Assembly (NCBI GenBank): GCA_903907835.1 | Contig: CAIVPQ010000169.1 | Span: forward strand, 1-33,855 | From: an uncultured Actinomycetes bacterium | GTDB lineage: Bacteria > Actinomycetota > Actinomycetes > S36-B12 > UBA5976 | Direction: 5' to 3' | DNA: 33,855 bases | Shown: one piece after another, positions 1 to 8,003 of the stretch | Position numbering within the stretch: the first letter of the stretch is position 1 | How the letters are laid out: every line of letters starts with the position of its first letter | The notes under the pieces: generated by a model | The model's input: only the letters and a program-made list of their open reading frames with translations | Told to the model about the DNA's origin: nothing | Databases searched by the model: none | Made by a program: the position numbers and the translations under genes

Positions 1-200
1 ATTCGGGAAACCACATCGAATTTTCGACGGTTTTAACTCGTATTCGTCAGCATGATGTTCACAACTGGAACTAACTCGTAACCCCTAAACCGTAGAACAA
101 GGCACTGACATATTTGGACAATTTTCAAGTAATTGCCAAAATTTCTTGGAAAAATCAAAAGAATTTCTCTGACCAAACGACATCGGGGTTCAGGTCAATA

Positions 201-263
201 AACCGCAGGTAGAATATGGGAAGCGGTCGAATTGAGCGCATAGCGCACAACCGCCTTTTATTT
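201..263 (+). promoter_or_regulatory. possible transcription attenuator in the ABC-F leader
   Basis: Seen: AACCGC occurs at 201-206 and again at 249-254, and GCGGT (223-227) lies between them and can pair with either copy. The downstream pairing encloses a second stem, GCGC-ATA-GCGC (236-246), and is followed by the U-rich run CTTTTATTT, so it looks like an intrinsic terminator. The upstream pairing would be the competing antiterminator. Known: several antibiotic-resistance ABC-F genes are controlled by leader attenuation. Inferred: the same could apply here. The stems are short, and a TAGAAT box at 210-215 would start the transcript inside the element, so it may instead be a plain terminator or chance. 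Confidence 0.35.
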
Positions 264-283
264 AGAATGGATTTTCACCCACA

Positions 284-1882
284 GTGCTCCAGGCAACAGA
301 TATTGAACTACGCGCTGGCGCCGAACTATTGGTTTCAGGCGCGAATTTCCGCGTAGACAATGGCGACCGAATTGGGCTTGTCGGGCGAAATGGTGCTGGA
401 AAAACTACTTTGACTAAGGTTCTTGCCGGTCAGACACAACCTGCTGGGGGCACTATTGCTACCGGGGGAATGGTTGGTTACCTGCCCCAAGATCCACGCA
501 CTGGCGACTTGGATGTAGTCGCACTTGATCGAATTTTGAGCGCCCGTGGTCTGGATGTAGTTATCCGTCGAATGCGCCAAGCCGAAGAAGATATGGGCAA
601 TCCGGATTCCACCATCAGCGCTAAAGCCATGCGTAAATATTCAACCGCTGAGGCTGAGTTTCAGTCTGCTGGTGGATACGCCGCTGAGAGCGAAGCTTCG
701 AGCCTTGCCGCCAGCGTAGGACTTACTCCTACAACCCTTTCGCAGACTTTGGGAACTCTTTCCGGTGGACAGCGACGCCGAATCGAACTTGCTCGAATTT
801 TATTCAGCGGAGCAGAGACGCTACTGCTCGATGAACCAACAAACCACCTTGATGCAGATTCCATTGCTTGGTTGCGCGGGTTCTTACAAGGACATCAAGG
901 CGGACTCATTGTCATTAGCCATGATGTTGAACTACTTGAAGCCTGTGTTAATCGTGTCTTCCATCTTGATGCAAACCGTCAGTCACTCGATATCTACAAC
1001 GTCGGTTGGAAAGAGTATCTGACTTCGCGCGAAACTGATGAACGCCGTAGAAAACGTGAGCGGATGAACGCTGAAAAGCAGGCTGGTCAGCTCAAGCAAC
1101 AAGCCGACCGCATGCGCGCCAAGGCATCAAAGGCAAAGGCCGCCCAAAGTATGCTCAAGCGTGCTGAGAAATTGGTAGACGGACTTGAAGGTGTGCGTGT
1201 TGCAGATCGAGTAGCAAAACTTCGTTTCCCAACTCCAGCAGCATGTGGCAAGACGCCATTGATGGCGCAGGGTTTAAGTCGCATTTATGGTTCGCAGGAA
1301 ATTTTTACCGATGTCGACCTCGCAATTGACCGGGGGAGCAAGGTTGTAATTCTGGGGCTTAACGGTGCTGGAAAAACAACTCTTCTTCGCATCCTGGCTG
1401 GCGTAGACAAAGCCGACACTGGTGAGATTCTTCCTGGACATGGTCTCAAGGTGGGCTACTACGCTCAGGAACACGAAACCCTTGATGCTGACCGCACAGT
1501 TTTGGACAACATGACTTCGGCTTCCGATAATCTCAATGACACCCAAATTCGAAGTGTCCTAGGTTCATTCCTTTTTTCGGGCGACGCAGTAACAAAATTG
1601 GCCGGAGTGCTTTCTGGTGGCGAAAAGACTCGTTTGAGTTTGGCAATGCTGGTTGTCTCTGCAGCAAATGTGTTACTTCTTGACGAACCTACAAATAACC
1701 TCGATCCAGCAAGCCGGGCCGAAATTCTAGATGCTTTGCATAACTATGAAGGCTCAGTCGTTTTGGTAACTCACGATGAGGGAGCAGTCGAGGCGCTGCA
1801 GCCAGAACGCGTCTTGTTGCTACCAGATGGTGTAGAAGATTTATGGAGTGCCGATTACCTAGACCTCATTTCGCTGGCCTAG
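284..1882 (+). CDS. ABC-F family ATP-binding protein (Rv1473-like)
   Basis: A soluble tandem ATPase of the ABC-F family, whose members bind the ribosome and modulate translation or protect it from antibiotics; they do not transport. Two complete nucleotide-binding domains are visible: Walker A GRNGAGKTT (about residues 34-42), signature LSGGQRRR (about 159) and Walker B LLLDEPTNHLD (about 180), then Walker A GLNGAGKTT (about 358), signature LSGGEKTR (about 443) and LLLDEPTNNLD (about 465). Between them is a Lys/Arg/Ala-rich helical linker (about 250-300) typical of the ABC-F interdomain linker. There are no membrane segments. The GTG start gives MLQATDIELRAGAELL, the usual family N-terminus, although no good ribosome-binding site precedes it. 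TAGAAT boxes lie at 210 and 263, and a possible attenuator lies upstream. Whether it gives resistance or has a housekeeping role cannot be told from sequence. Confidence 0.93.
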   Translation: MLQATDIELRAGAELLVSGANFRVDNGDRIGLVGRNGAGKTTLTKVLAGQTQPAGGTIATGGMVGYLPQDPRTGDLDVVALDRILSARGLDVVIRRMRQAEEDMGNPDSTISAKAMRKYSTAEAEFQSAGGYAAESEASSLAASVGLTPTTLSQTLGTLSGGQRRRIELARILFSGAETLLLDEPTNHLDADSIAWLRGFLQGHQGGLIVISHDVELLEACVNRVFHLDANRQSLDIYNVGWKEYLTSRETDERRRKRERMNAEKQAGQLKQQADRMRAKASKAKAAQSMLKRAEKLVDGLEGVRVADRVAKLRFPTPAACGKTPLMAQGLSRIYGSQEIFTDVDLAIDRGSKVVILGLNGAGKTTLLRILAGVDKADTGEILPGHGLKVGYYAQEHETLDADRTVLDNMTSASDNLNDTQIRSVLGSFLFSGDAVTKLAGVLSGGEKTRLSLAMLVVSAANVLLLDEPTNNLDPASRAEILDALHNYEGSVVLVTHDEGAVEALQPERVLLLPDGVEDLWSADYLDLISLA

Positions 1883-1964
1883 CTCGCACTTCTGGTAAAT
1901 GTGTGTGGAACAAATGGCTACGGATTAGGTTAGGAACTACAAAGAAAATGATTCGGAGCAAAGT

Positions 1965-3881
1965 ATGACTATGAGCGGTGGGCCTGGCGCCTGGATGGCT
2001 ATGCGTGGCTACATGACTGATGAGTCAGTTAAGAATCAACGTTTAGCCAAGGGCACAGTGCGACGCATCATGAGCTACGCGTCCGAATTCAAATTACTAA
2101 TTATTGGATATTTAGTAACGCTCGTAATTGATTCACTTCTAGTCGTGTCGCAACCGTTGTTATTCAAACGAATTGTCGATAAAGCAATCCCGTCTGGTGA
2201 TACTCGCATGGTCACTAACACTGCTTTGTTAATTGCACTTTTATCAATCACAGATGCCGCGCTTGGTGTAGTGATTCGGCGCATGCAGGCAACGATTGGT
2301 GAAGGTCTGATTTACAACCTAAGGTCGCAAGTCTTTGACCATGTTCAGCGTCAATCAATTGCATTCTTTACTCGCGCGCAAACCGGTTCATTAATCTCAC
2401 GTTTGAACAATGACGTAGTCGGGGCGCAACGAGCTTTTACTTCGACTCTTGGCGGCGTTGTTGGCAATGTGATTAGTCTTGGTGTGGTCGTCAGTACCAT
2501 GGCTATCCTTTCGTGGAAGATTACTTTGGCAGCTCTGTTTATGTTGCCAGTATTTTTGATCCCAGCACGATTCATGGGTCGCAAGATGCAGGAATACACG
2601 CGCGATCAAGCAAATCTCAACTCCGTGATGGCAACACAGATGTCCGAGCGCTTCAATGTTTCTGGCGCGCTCCTGATGAAACTCTTTGGCAAGCCTGACC
2701 GCGAAGCCGAGTTGTTTGCTGATCGCGCGGGCAAAGTACGCGATGTTGGTGTGCGTATTGCGACTGCGAACACCGTGTTCTTCACCGCAATGATGTTGGT
2801 TGGTTCTCTTGCGACTGCACTTGTTTACGGCATCGGCGGTAACAGTGTGGTTTCTGGTTCACTCACCTTAGGAACTTTGTTAGCGCTGGTCGCCTTGTTG
2901 GGTCGCTTGTATGTTCCGATGGCCGCGCTTGCCAATGTCCGGGTTGATGTCATGACAGCTTTGGTGTCTTTTGAGAGAGTGTTCGAAGTTCTTGATCTTG
3001 AGCCCATGGTCCAGGATGCCCCAAATGCACACACCTTGCCTCGCGGTTCATCAAGCGTTGAGTTTGTTGATGTGAACTTCCGCTACCCAACTGCCGATGA
3101 AGTATCTCTGGCCAGCCTGGAAGGCATCGCCCGCCCAGACGTTGCAGTATCGGAGGATCTAATCCTGAAGGGTGTGAACTTCACCGCGCAGCCTGGTCAC
3201 TTGATTGCGTTAGTCGGTCCAAGTGGTGCAGGTAAGACCACAATTACTTCTCTTGTGTCTCGTTTATTCGATCCAACAAATGGTGTTGTAAAGATTTCTG
3301 GACATGACATTAGTCGTGTCACACAGGATTCTCTACATGATGTCGTTGGTGTTGTTACTCAAGAGGCACACATGTTCCACGAGAGCATCCGGAGTAATTT
3401 GCTGTATGCAAACCCAGAGGCCACCGAGGAACAGATGTGGGCTGCCTGCACAGATGCGCAGATTGCGGAAATGATTCGCGACATGCCTCAAGGCTTAGAT
3501 ACTGTCGTGGGCGATCGCGGTCACCGACTATCTGGCGGTGAAAAGCAGCGCCTATCTATTGCCCGCCTTTTGTTGAAGGCACCCGATGTCGTTGTGCTTG
3601 ATGAGGCGACTGCGCACCTTGATAGTGAGAACGAGGCTGCTGTTCAAGAGGCGCTCGCTATCGCTCTCAAGGGCCGAACCTCAATTGTTATTGCTCACCG
3701 ACTATCGACCATTCGTCAGGCTGACCAGATTTTGGTCATTGATGATGGAGAAGTAGTAGAGCAGGGTACTCACGAGCAGTTGATGGCAAAGGCGGGTCTG
3801 TATGCCGATCTGCACAACCGTCAGTTTGCCGAAGTTGAGAATTCGCCAGTTTTTTCGTCAGAACCGACTGAGTCTGCATGA
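1965..3881 (+). CDS. multidrug-type ABC half-transporter (fused membrane and ATPase domains)
   Basis: An exporter-type ABC half-transporter of 638 residues, expected to work as a dimer in the cytoplasmic membrane. The N-terminal half has about six hydrophobic helices (first near LLIIGYLVTLVIDSLLV). The C-terminal ATPase has Walker A GPSGAGKTT (about 417), signature LSGGEKQR (about 522), Walker B VVVLDEATAHLD (about 542) and a switch histidine in IVIAHRLST. The N-terminus MSGGPGAW is common in actinobacterial members. ATG at 1965 is preceded by GGAGC; ATG at 1971 is an alternative. A TAGGTT box at 1926-1931 could be its -10. An insertion between the membrane domain and the Walker A (ADEVSLASLEG) lengthens the ATPase entry strand. 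The substrate is unknown. The last 61 bp overlap the convergent surf1 gene. Confidence 0.92.
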   Translation: MTMSGGPGAWMAMRGYMTDESVKNQRLAKGTVRRIMSYASEFKLLIIGYLVTLVIDSLLVVSQPLLFKRIVDKAIPSGDTRMVTNTALLIALLSITDAALGVVIRRMQATIGEGLIYNLRSQVFDHVQRQSIAFFTRAQTGSLISRLNNDVVGAQRAFTSTLGGVVGNVISLGVVVSTMAILSWKITLAALFMLPVFLIPARFMGRKMQEYTRDQANLNSVMATQMSERFNVSGALLMKLFGKPDREAELFADRAGKVRDVGVRIATANTVFFTAMMLVGSLATALVYGIGGNSVVSGSLTLGTLLALVALLGRLYVPMAALANVRVDVMTALVSFERVFEVLDLEPMVQDAPNAHTLPRGSSSVEFVDVNFRYPTADEVSLASLEGIARPDVAVSEDLILKGVNFTAQPGHLIALVGPSGAGKTTITSLVSRLFDPTNGVVKISGHDISRVTQDSLHDVVGVVTQEAHMFHESIRSNLLYANPEATEEQMWAACTDAQIAEMIRDMPQGLDTVVGDRGHRLSGGEKQRLSIARLLLKAPDVVVLDEATAHLDSENEAAVQEALAIALKGRTSIVIAHRLSTIRQADQILVIDDGEVVEQGTHEQLMAKAGLYADLHNRQFAEVENSPVFSSEPTESA

Positions 3882-4621
3882 ACCTTTGTGGCTAAGTAAT
3901 CACTGCGAAGCAATACACCCCAACCAATCACTGTCATGATTGCAAAGAATATCCACTGTAATGCGTAAGAGCGGTGTGGACCTTCGGTAACTTCTGGAGC
4001 GGGAATTTCAGTTAGCCCGACGGTAAGTGCGTTGGGTGCACTTGATGTCATCTCTACATACGCATTGGTCAAAATGTTTCTTTCTGGAAACATCTCATTG
4101 GGAATAATCTGGTCTATCTGATTTGCGGGCAAATCATTTGGTTTCACTTTAATTCTGGGTTTCACTAATCGCACGCGCCCCAACACTCTGACCTGACCAG
4201 ATTGCGGCCCGGAAACAGTTGGGCTATCGATGGCGGAGTTAGCAGCGGCAACCCATCCACGATTAACTAGGACTATTGTGTCGTTTGCAAGCACTAATGG
4301 GGTGATGACCCAAAGTCCGAGTTCTGATTCTAAACTTTGTTTACGCACGAGTAATTGACTCGCAATATCCCAAGTGCCGAGAAGTTCAACCGTTCGCCAC
4401 TCAAACTTCTCTGCGATTGTGACAGTTTTACTCCCTTGCTTCAAAAGGCTGTTAATCCCAACTTTTGGTTGTTCTTGAGCGTTCAAGATTGTGCTGTTGT
4501 AGGTCTGCCGTTGATTTAGTCGACTCCATTGCCAATCTGAGAGTGCATTCAAAGCTGGGAGGGAAAGTAAACACGCAATGGTCAGCGCGATCCATTTAGG
4601 ACTAGTTAGTAAACGCAGCAC
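3821..4621 (-). CDS. SURF1 family protein, cytochrome c oxidase assembly
   Basis: A SURF1-type membrane protein of 266 residues, a family needed for assembly and haem insertion of aa3-type cytochrome c oxidase. It has the family layout: an N-terminal transmembrane segment (about 8-28) followed by the DWQWSRLNQR motif, a periplasmic domain with RTVELLGTWD and VLVNRGWV, and a C-terminal transmembrane segment (YALQWIFFAIMTVIGWGVLL). The start is GTG at 4621. TAACCT lies exactly 6 nt before it, suggesting leaderless transcription from inside the end of the upstream DUF3099 gene. The C-terminal tail (about 20 residues, ending EKTGEFSTSAN) is encoded opposite the ABC transporter 3' end. It implies aerobic respiration through a haem-copper oxidase; no oxidase subunit is in the window. 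Confidence 0.9.
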   Translation of the reverse strand: MLRLLTSPKWIALTIACLLSLPALNALSDWQWSRLNQRQTYNSTILNAQEQPKVGINSLLKQGSKTVTIAEKFEWRTVELLGTWDIASQLLVRKQSLESELGLWVITPLVLANDTIVLVNRGWVAAANSAIDSPTVSGPQSGQVRVLGRVRLVKPRIKVKPNDLPANQIDQIIPNEMFPERNILTNAYVEMTSSAPNALTVGLTEIPAPEVTEGPHRSYALQWIFFAIMTVIGWGVLLRSDYLATKVHADSVGSDEKTGEFSTSAN

Positions 4622-4627
4622 GTAATC

Positions 4628-4633
4628 AGGTTA
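4628..4633 (-). promoter_or_regulatory. TAACCT -10 box, leaderless surf1
   Basis: TAACCT on the minus strand is followed by GATTAC and then the GTG start, so the expected transcription start coincides with the start codon. The first three bases of the box are the TAA stop codon of the DUF3099 gene. Confidence 0.5.
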
Positions 4634-4930
4634 GTCACTAGTGCGAGACTCAGTAGTCAGCGCATCTCTAACTGGCGGAGTAAATGGTTGCTCACCGCGC
4701 CAGCCGCCACGTTCGCGACCGGCGTTGGCGATTACCACAGCAAAATAGGGCAAGCCGACCGCGCCAACAATCAGAATCCAACGCAAAGGCCCACTTGCCA
4801 AGAAACCGCCGATAAAGCAGGCGGTTCGCAGACCCATGCTGAACAAGTAAACCGTTTGCCGAGATTTTTGATCCTTACTCATACCTGTTTGAGCGCCAGT
4901 GATGTTAAAGACTTCAGGCTCGTTTTTCAT
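4631..4930 (-). CDS. DUF3099 family small membrane protein
   Basis: A 99-residue actinobacterial protein of unknown function. It matches the DUF3099 pattern: ITGAQTGMSKDQKSRQ near the N-terminus, then two predicted transmembrane helices (about 27-46 YLFSMGLRTACFIGGFLA and 50-69 LRWILIVGAVGLPYFAVVIA) followed by the conserved NAGRERG and a short polar tail. The ATG start is preceded by GGAAAG about 7 nt upstream. It lies between tldE and surf1 on the same strand, with only 9 nt to surf1. The family is widespread and usually single-copy in Actinobacteria, but no biochemical role is known to me. Confidence 0.85.
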   Translation of the reverse strand: MKNEPEVFNITGAQTGMSKDQKSRQTVYLFSMGLRTACFIGGFLASGPLRWILIVGAVGLPYFAVVIANAGRERGGWRGEQPFTPPVRDALTTESRTSD

Positions 4931-4997
4931 CAGGTACTTTCCGTTTGCTTGTACCTAAAGGTTACGCGCGACAGAAAGGTTTGGCATCTTGAGTGGA

Positions 4998-6377
4998 CTA
5001 GATAGCCTCGGATTTGGTGGACAGATTGAAGTCCTCAATAGTTAACGGGGCCACTCTAGAGCGCGTGAACCAGTCTGCCCACTCACGAGGTAGGCAATCA
5101 ATTGCTTCTCCGGCATCAACTATCCGGTTGAGCAGACCAACTGGAGAGTCATTGAACCTAAAATTGCTGGCCGCGCCGATAATTTTGCCCTCGCGCACAA
5201 CGTATACACCGTCGCGAGTTAGTCCAGTGAGTAAAAGTGATTGTGGATCAACTTCGCGGATGTACCATAGGCAAGTGATGAGTAAGCCATCGATCATACG
5301 TGCAGCTAGTTCCTCAAGTGAGCCGTGACCGTCCTGATCTATTACTTCGATGTTGTCAGCAAGGGGAGTGAACGGCAATTTTGCCTCACCCGCAGAAAAG
5401 CGACTGCTGGCTAGGGCCTTAAGTACTCCTTTATCCAGAATGCTGGTGCGTCCGATAGGCAAACCAGTATCAAATGTGCTCGACATTGAAGACGATCCGA
5501 GATTGACCACATGGTCGATAGTTTCAAGTCCAGACATAGCTGGATCACTTGAAATTGAAATTAAGCGATCACTTAGTTTTTCACCGATGCGTGTTGCACC
5601 GTTGGATGCACTAAATACGCTGCGACCTTGGGCAGCCTCTCTGGCCGAAGCGGTCCACATTAGGTAAATCATCAGGTCAGCCACGGCACTTGAGGACAAA
5701 GTCACCTTGTGGTGACCTGGCTCAAGTTCAATCTTCGTCAATTGATGTACAAGACCCTGGCTGACATTCTTCGCATGCGCAAGAACATCAACATCATTGA
5801 GCGACGTGCCTCCTTGACCAGACCACGCTGACCGATCACGCTCAGGACTCTTGGCACACAGTTCAAACCGACTCGTTGCCTGAGCAAAGCGCATACGAGT
5901 TCCACTTGAAGTGCCCACATACATTGTGTCCACTGAATGCTCGGCGTAACCGAAATATTGTGCAGAGGTGTCCTGCATAACTACACCTAGGGACTTCGCA
6001 ATGTGTTCGATTCCGGAGAAATCTGCAGCCTGTGGTGCTTCTGAAAAATTAGCATGAACTGGTCCGGCAACTAGATCGCTTGCATCCTCTGATGCTCCAC
6101 CAGCAATTGCGCTGGCAGTACTTGTTGAAACCAACATTTCAATATCCGCTACAGATCTAACTTGGCCACTTGCAATGCCACAACCAATCCCATCATCAAC
6201 GGGAACAAATGCTGCGATTGAAAGAGTGTTGTCTTGAGTGCTGCCGTTGGTAGTCAAACTAGAGTTAGCCCAACGCAGATTAGCCGAAAAATTCGATTCG
6301 CTAACCACAACGCCACCGTTGGCACCCAACAGGTCTAGTGCAATTTCTACCGATTGTGCAATTGTTAAGTCACTCAT
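4998..6377 (-). CDS. TldE/PmbA-type protease subunit
   Basis: The non-metal-binding partner of the TldD/TldE heterodimeric protease (459 residues). Known: in E. coli TldD/TldE degrades unfolded peptides, processes microcin B17 and acts in CcdA turnover. This protein aligns in style with PmbA/TldE throughout (N-terminal SVEIALDLLGANGGVVVSES, C-terminal GLTRDGVYVVREGKIIGAASNFRFNDSP) and has no HExxxH motif, as expected for TldE. Its ATG overlaps the tldD stop by 4 nt (ATGA), so the two are translationally coupled and presumably made in equal amounts. The native substrate in Actinobacteria is not known. Confidence 0.9.
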   Translation of the reverse strand: MSDLTIAQSVEIALDLLGANGGVVVSESNFSANLRWANSSLTTNGSTQDNTLSIAAFVPVDDGIGCGIASGQVRSVADIEMLVSTSTASAIAGGASEDASDLVAGPVHANFSEAPQAADFSGIEHIAKSLGVVMQDTSAQYFGYAEHSVDTMYVGTSSGTRMRFAQATSRFELCAKSPERDRSAWSGQGGTSLNDVDVLAHAKNVSQGLVHQLTKIELEPGHHKVTLSSSAVADLMIYLMWTASAREAAQGRSVFSASNGATRIGEKLSDRLISISSDPAMSGLETIDHVVNLGSSSMSSTFDTGLPIGRTSILDKGVLKALASSRFSAGEAKLPFTPLADNIEVIDQDGHGSLEELAARMIDGLLITCLWYIREVDPQSLLLTGLTRDGVYVVREGKIIGAASNFRFNDSPVGLLNRIVDAGEAIDCLPREWADWFTRSRVAPLTIEDFNLSTKSEAI

Positions 6378-7867
6378 GCGTTAGCTTCCATTCTGCCGTT
6401 CAAGATGTTGATGTTTCTAAACAGAGCTGATGGACAGCCATGACTTACTGGAGCCACCTGACCGGGTTGACCCTTGCCACAGTTGAGCGCCCCGCCTAAT
6501 AAATAGGTGCTAGCGCCACCCAATCCGGCTAATGAACCCCAAAAATCTGGTGTATTTGATTGATAGACAACATCACGGAGTTGACCGACTATTTTGCCCT
6601 CTCGAATTTCAAAGAATTTTTGTCCAGTGAATTGGAAGTTATAACGCTGCATATCGATTGACCATGACTTATCGCCAACGATGTAAATGCCCTTTTCTAC
6701 ATCGGCAATCAAATCCTGAGTGGTTACATTGGCACTATTCGCGCGCAATGAAACGTTGGGCATGCGTTGGATTGGGGTATGTAAAGCCGAGTCAGCGAAC
6801 GCGCAACCGTTTGATCGACTTAAGCCAATTCGCGAAGCGGTACTTCGGTCTACTTGGTACCCAGTCAGAATGCCATTAGTTACCAAATCCCATTCCTGGG
6901 CGGCGACACCTTCATCGTCGTACCCAACCGTAGAAAGACCATGTTCGGCGGTGCGGTCTCCAACTACATTCATCAACTCGCTGCCGTATTTAAAGTTGCC
7001 GAGTTTATCGATTGTGGCAAAGGATGTTCCGGCGTAATTTGCCTCATACCCAAGCGCACGATCTAGTTCGGTTGCATGTCCGATGGATTCGTGAATAGTA
7101 AGCCATAAGTTAGTGGGATCGATCACGAGATCCCACTGCCCAGGTTCTACAGATGGCGCTTTAGATTTTTCGGCCAAGAGTTCAGGTAACTCGTTAAGTT
7201 CGGTTTCCCAGTCCCAACCAGTTCCAGTCAGATATTCCCAACCGCGTCCGGCTGGGGGCGCGCAAGTACGAATATCATCAAAACCTGATTCACCGACATG
7301 AATTGCATTAAGTTGTGCGCTGATTCGATCGCGACTCTGCGTTATTTGATTACCATTTAGATCCGCAAAGTAGGTTGAATCGCGGCCCATCGCAGCGTGT
7401 GCATCTATGTGTGAGACCACCTCGGCTCCTGCGATTCGTGCATTCCAATCAGTAAGCAGTTCGATCACTTGAGAGTCAGGGATTGCCATAGCGTCCACTT
7501 CAACTGGCATCTGCCAAGACACTTCACCATGTGATGGCTCATCAACTAACTCAACGCGATCACTTGAAACCTGCGCACTAAGACGGGCCATGGCTAATGC
7601 GCGGTTAGTGGCATCTAGTGCAGCTTGCGGAGTTAGATCTGCGGAACCCGCAAAGCCCCAGGCACCATTGAGAACCACCCGAACGCTAAGTGCACAAGTG
7701 CTGTCAGAGGCCACGTTCTCCACATTTCCATCGCGCAATGAAACGCCACGACTGTCATGACGAGCTATGCGAAAGTGCGCTACTTCAGCACCAGCCTGCC
7801 GCGCAATGGCAAGTGCAGCATCACTCAAACCTGTAGGTAAGTCCGGGTTGTTAACTAGGTCCGTCAC
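6374..7867 (-). CDS. tldD: TldD-type zinc metalloprotease subunit
   Basis: The catalytic subunit of the TldD/TldE protease (497 residues). The HESIGH sequence at residues 259-264, within LTIHESIGHATELD, is the HExxxH zinc motif of the family. The flanking conserved parts are also present: GYEANYAGTSFAT, the later GYDDEGV, and the glycine-rich C-terminal end with FFEIREGKIVGQLRDVVYQ and CGKGQPGQ, where the TldD family usually carries a metal-ligand cysteine. The GTG start at 7867 has AAGGA about 6 nt upstream. Immediately before that Shine-Dalgarno is a perfect 8-bp inverted repeat that may control expression. tldE follows with a 4-nt overlap, then DUF3099 and surf1. Confidence 0.92.
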   Translation of the reverse strand: MTDLVNNPDLPTGLSDAALAIARQAGAEVAHFRIARHDSRGVSLRDGNVENVASDSTCALSVRVVLNGAWGFAGSADLTPQAALDATNRALAMARLSAQVSSDRVELVDEPSHGEVSWQMPVEVDAMAIPDSQVIELLTDWNARIAGAEVVSHIDAHAAMGRDSTYFADLNGNQITQSRDRISAQLNAIHVGESGFDDIRTCAPPAGRGWEYLTGTGWDWETELNELPELLAEKSKAPSVEPGQWDLVIDPTNLWLTIHESIGHATELDRALGYEANYAGTSFATIDKLGNFKYGSELMNVVGDRTAEHGLSTVGYDDEGVAAQEWDLVTNGILTGYQVDRSTASRIGLSRSNGCAFADSALHTPIQRMPNVSLRANSANVTTQDLIADVEKGIYIVGDKSWSIDMQRYNFQFTGQKFFEIREGKIVGQLRDVVYQSNTPDFWGSLAGLGGASTYLLGGALNCGKGQPGQVAPVSHGCPSALFRNINILNGRMEANA

Positions 7868-7877
7868 AGTTATTCCT

Positions 7878-7897
7878 TGTCAATTGGTGAATTGACA
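7878..7897 (-). repeat. 8-bp inverted repeat just upstream of tldD
   Basis: Seen: TGTCAATT-4 nt-AATTGACA, both arms perfect. On the tldD strand it ends one base before the AAGGAA ribosome-binding site and 11 nt before the GTG. TAAGGT at 7905-7900 would serve as -10 and place the transcription start inside the repeat. Inferred: it is either a repressor operator over the start site or an mRNA hairpin next to the ribosome-binding site. Confidence 0.45.
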
Positions 7898-8003
7898 CAA
7901 CCTTACCCGTGGCTACGGTCGAGGATGCGCTACATCGCCATTAGTGGGCAGTAAACCATGAATCATTCACATCAATCTCTGTGGATGATGTTGATGTCTA
8001 AAT

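Noticed and set aside
7969-7997. Inverted repeat ACATCAA...TTGATGT as terminator of the 8459 gene
   Set aside because: The arms are 7 bp with a 15-nt loop, AT-rich, and no U tract follows; too weak to call.
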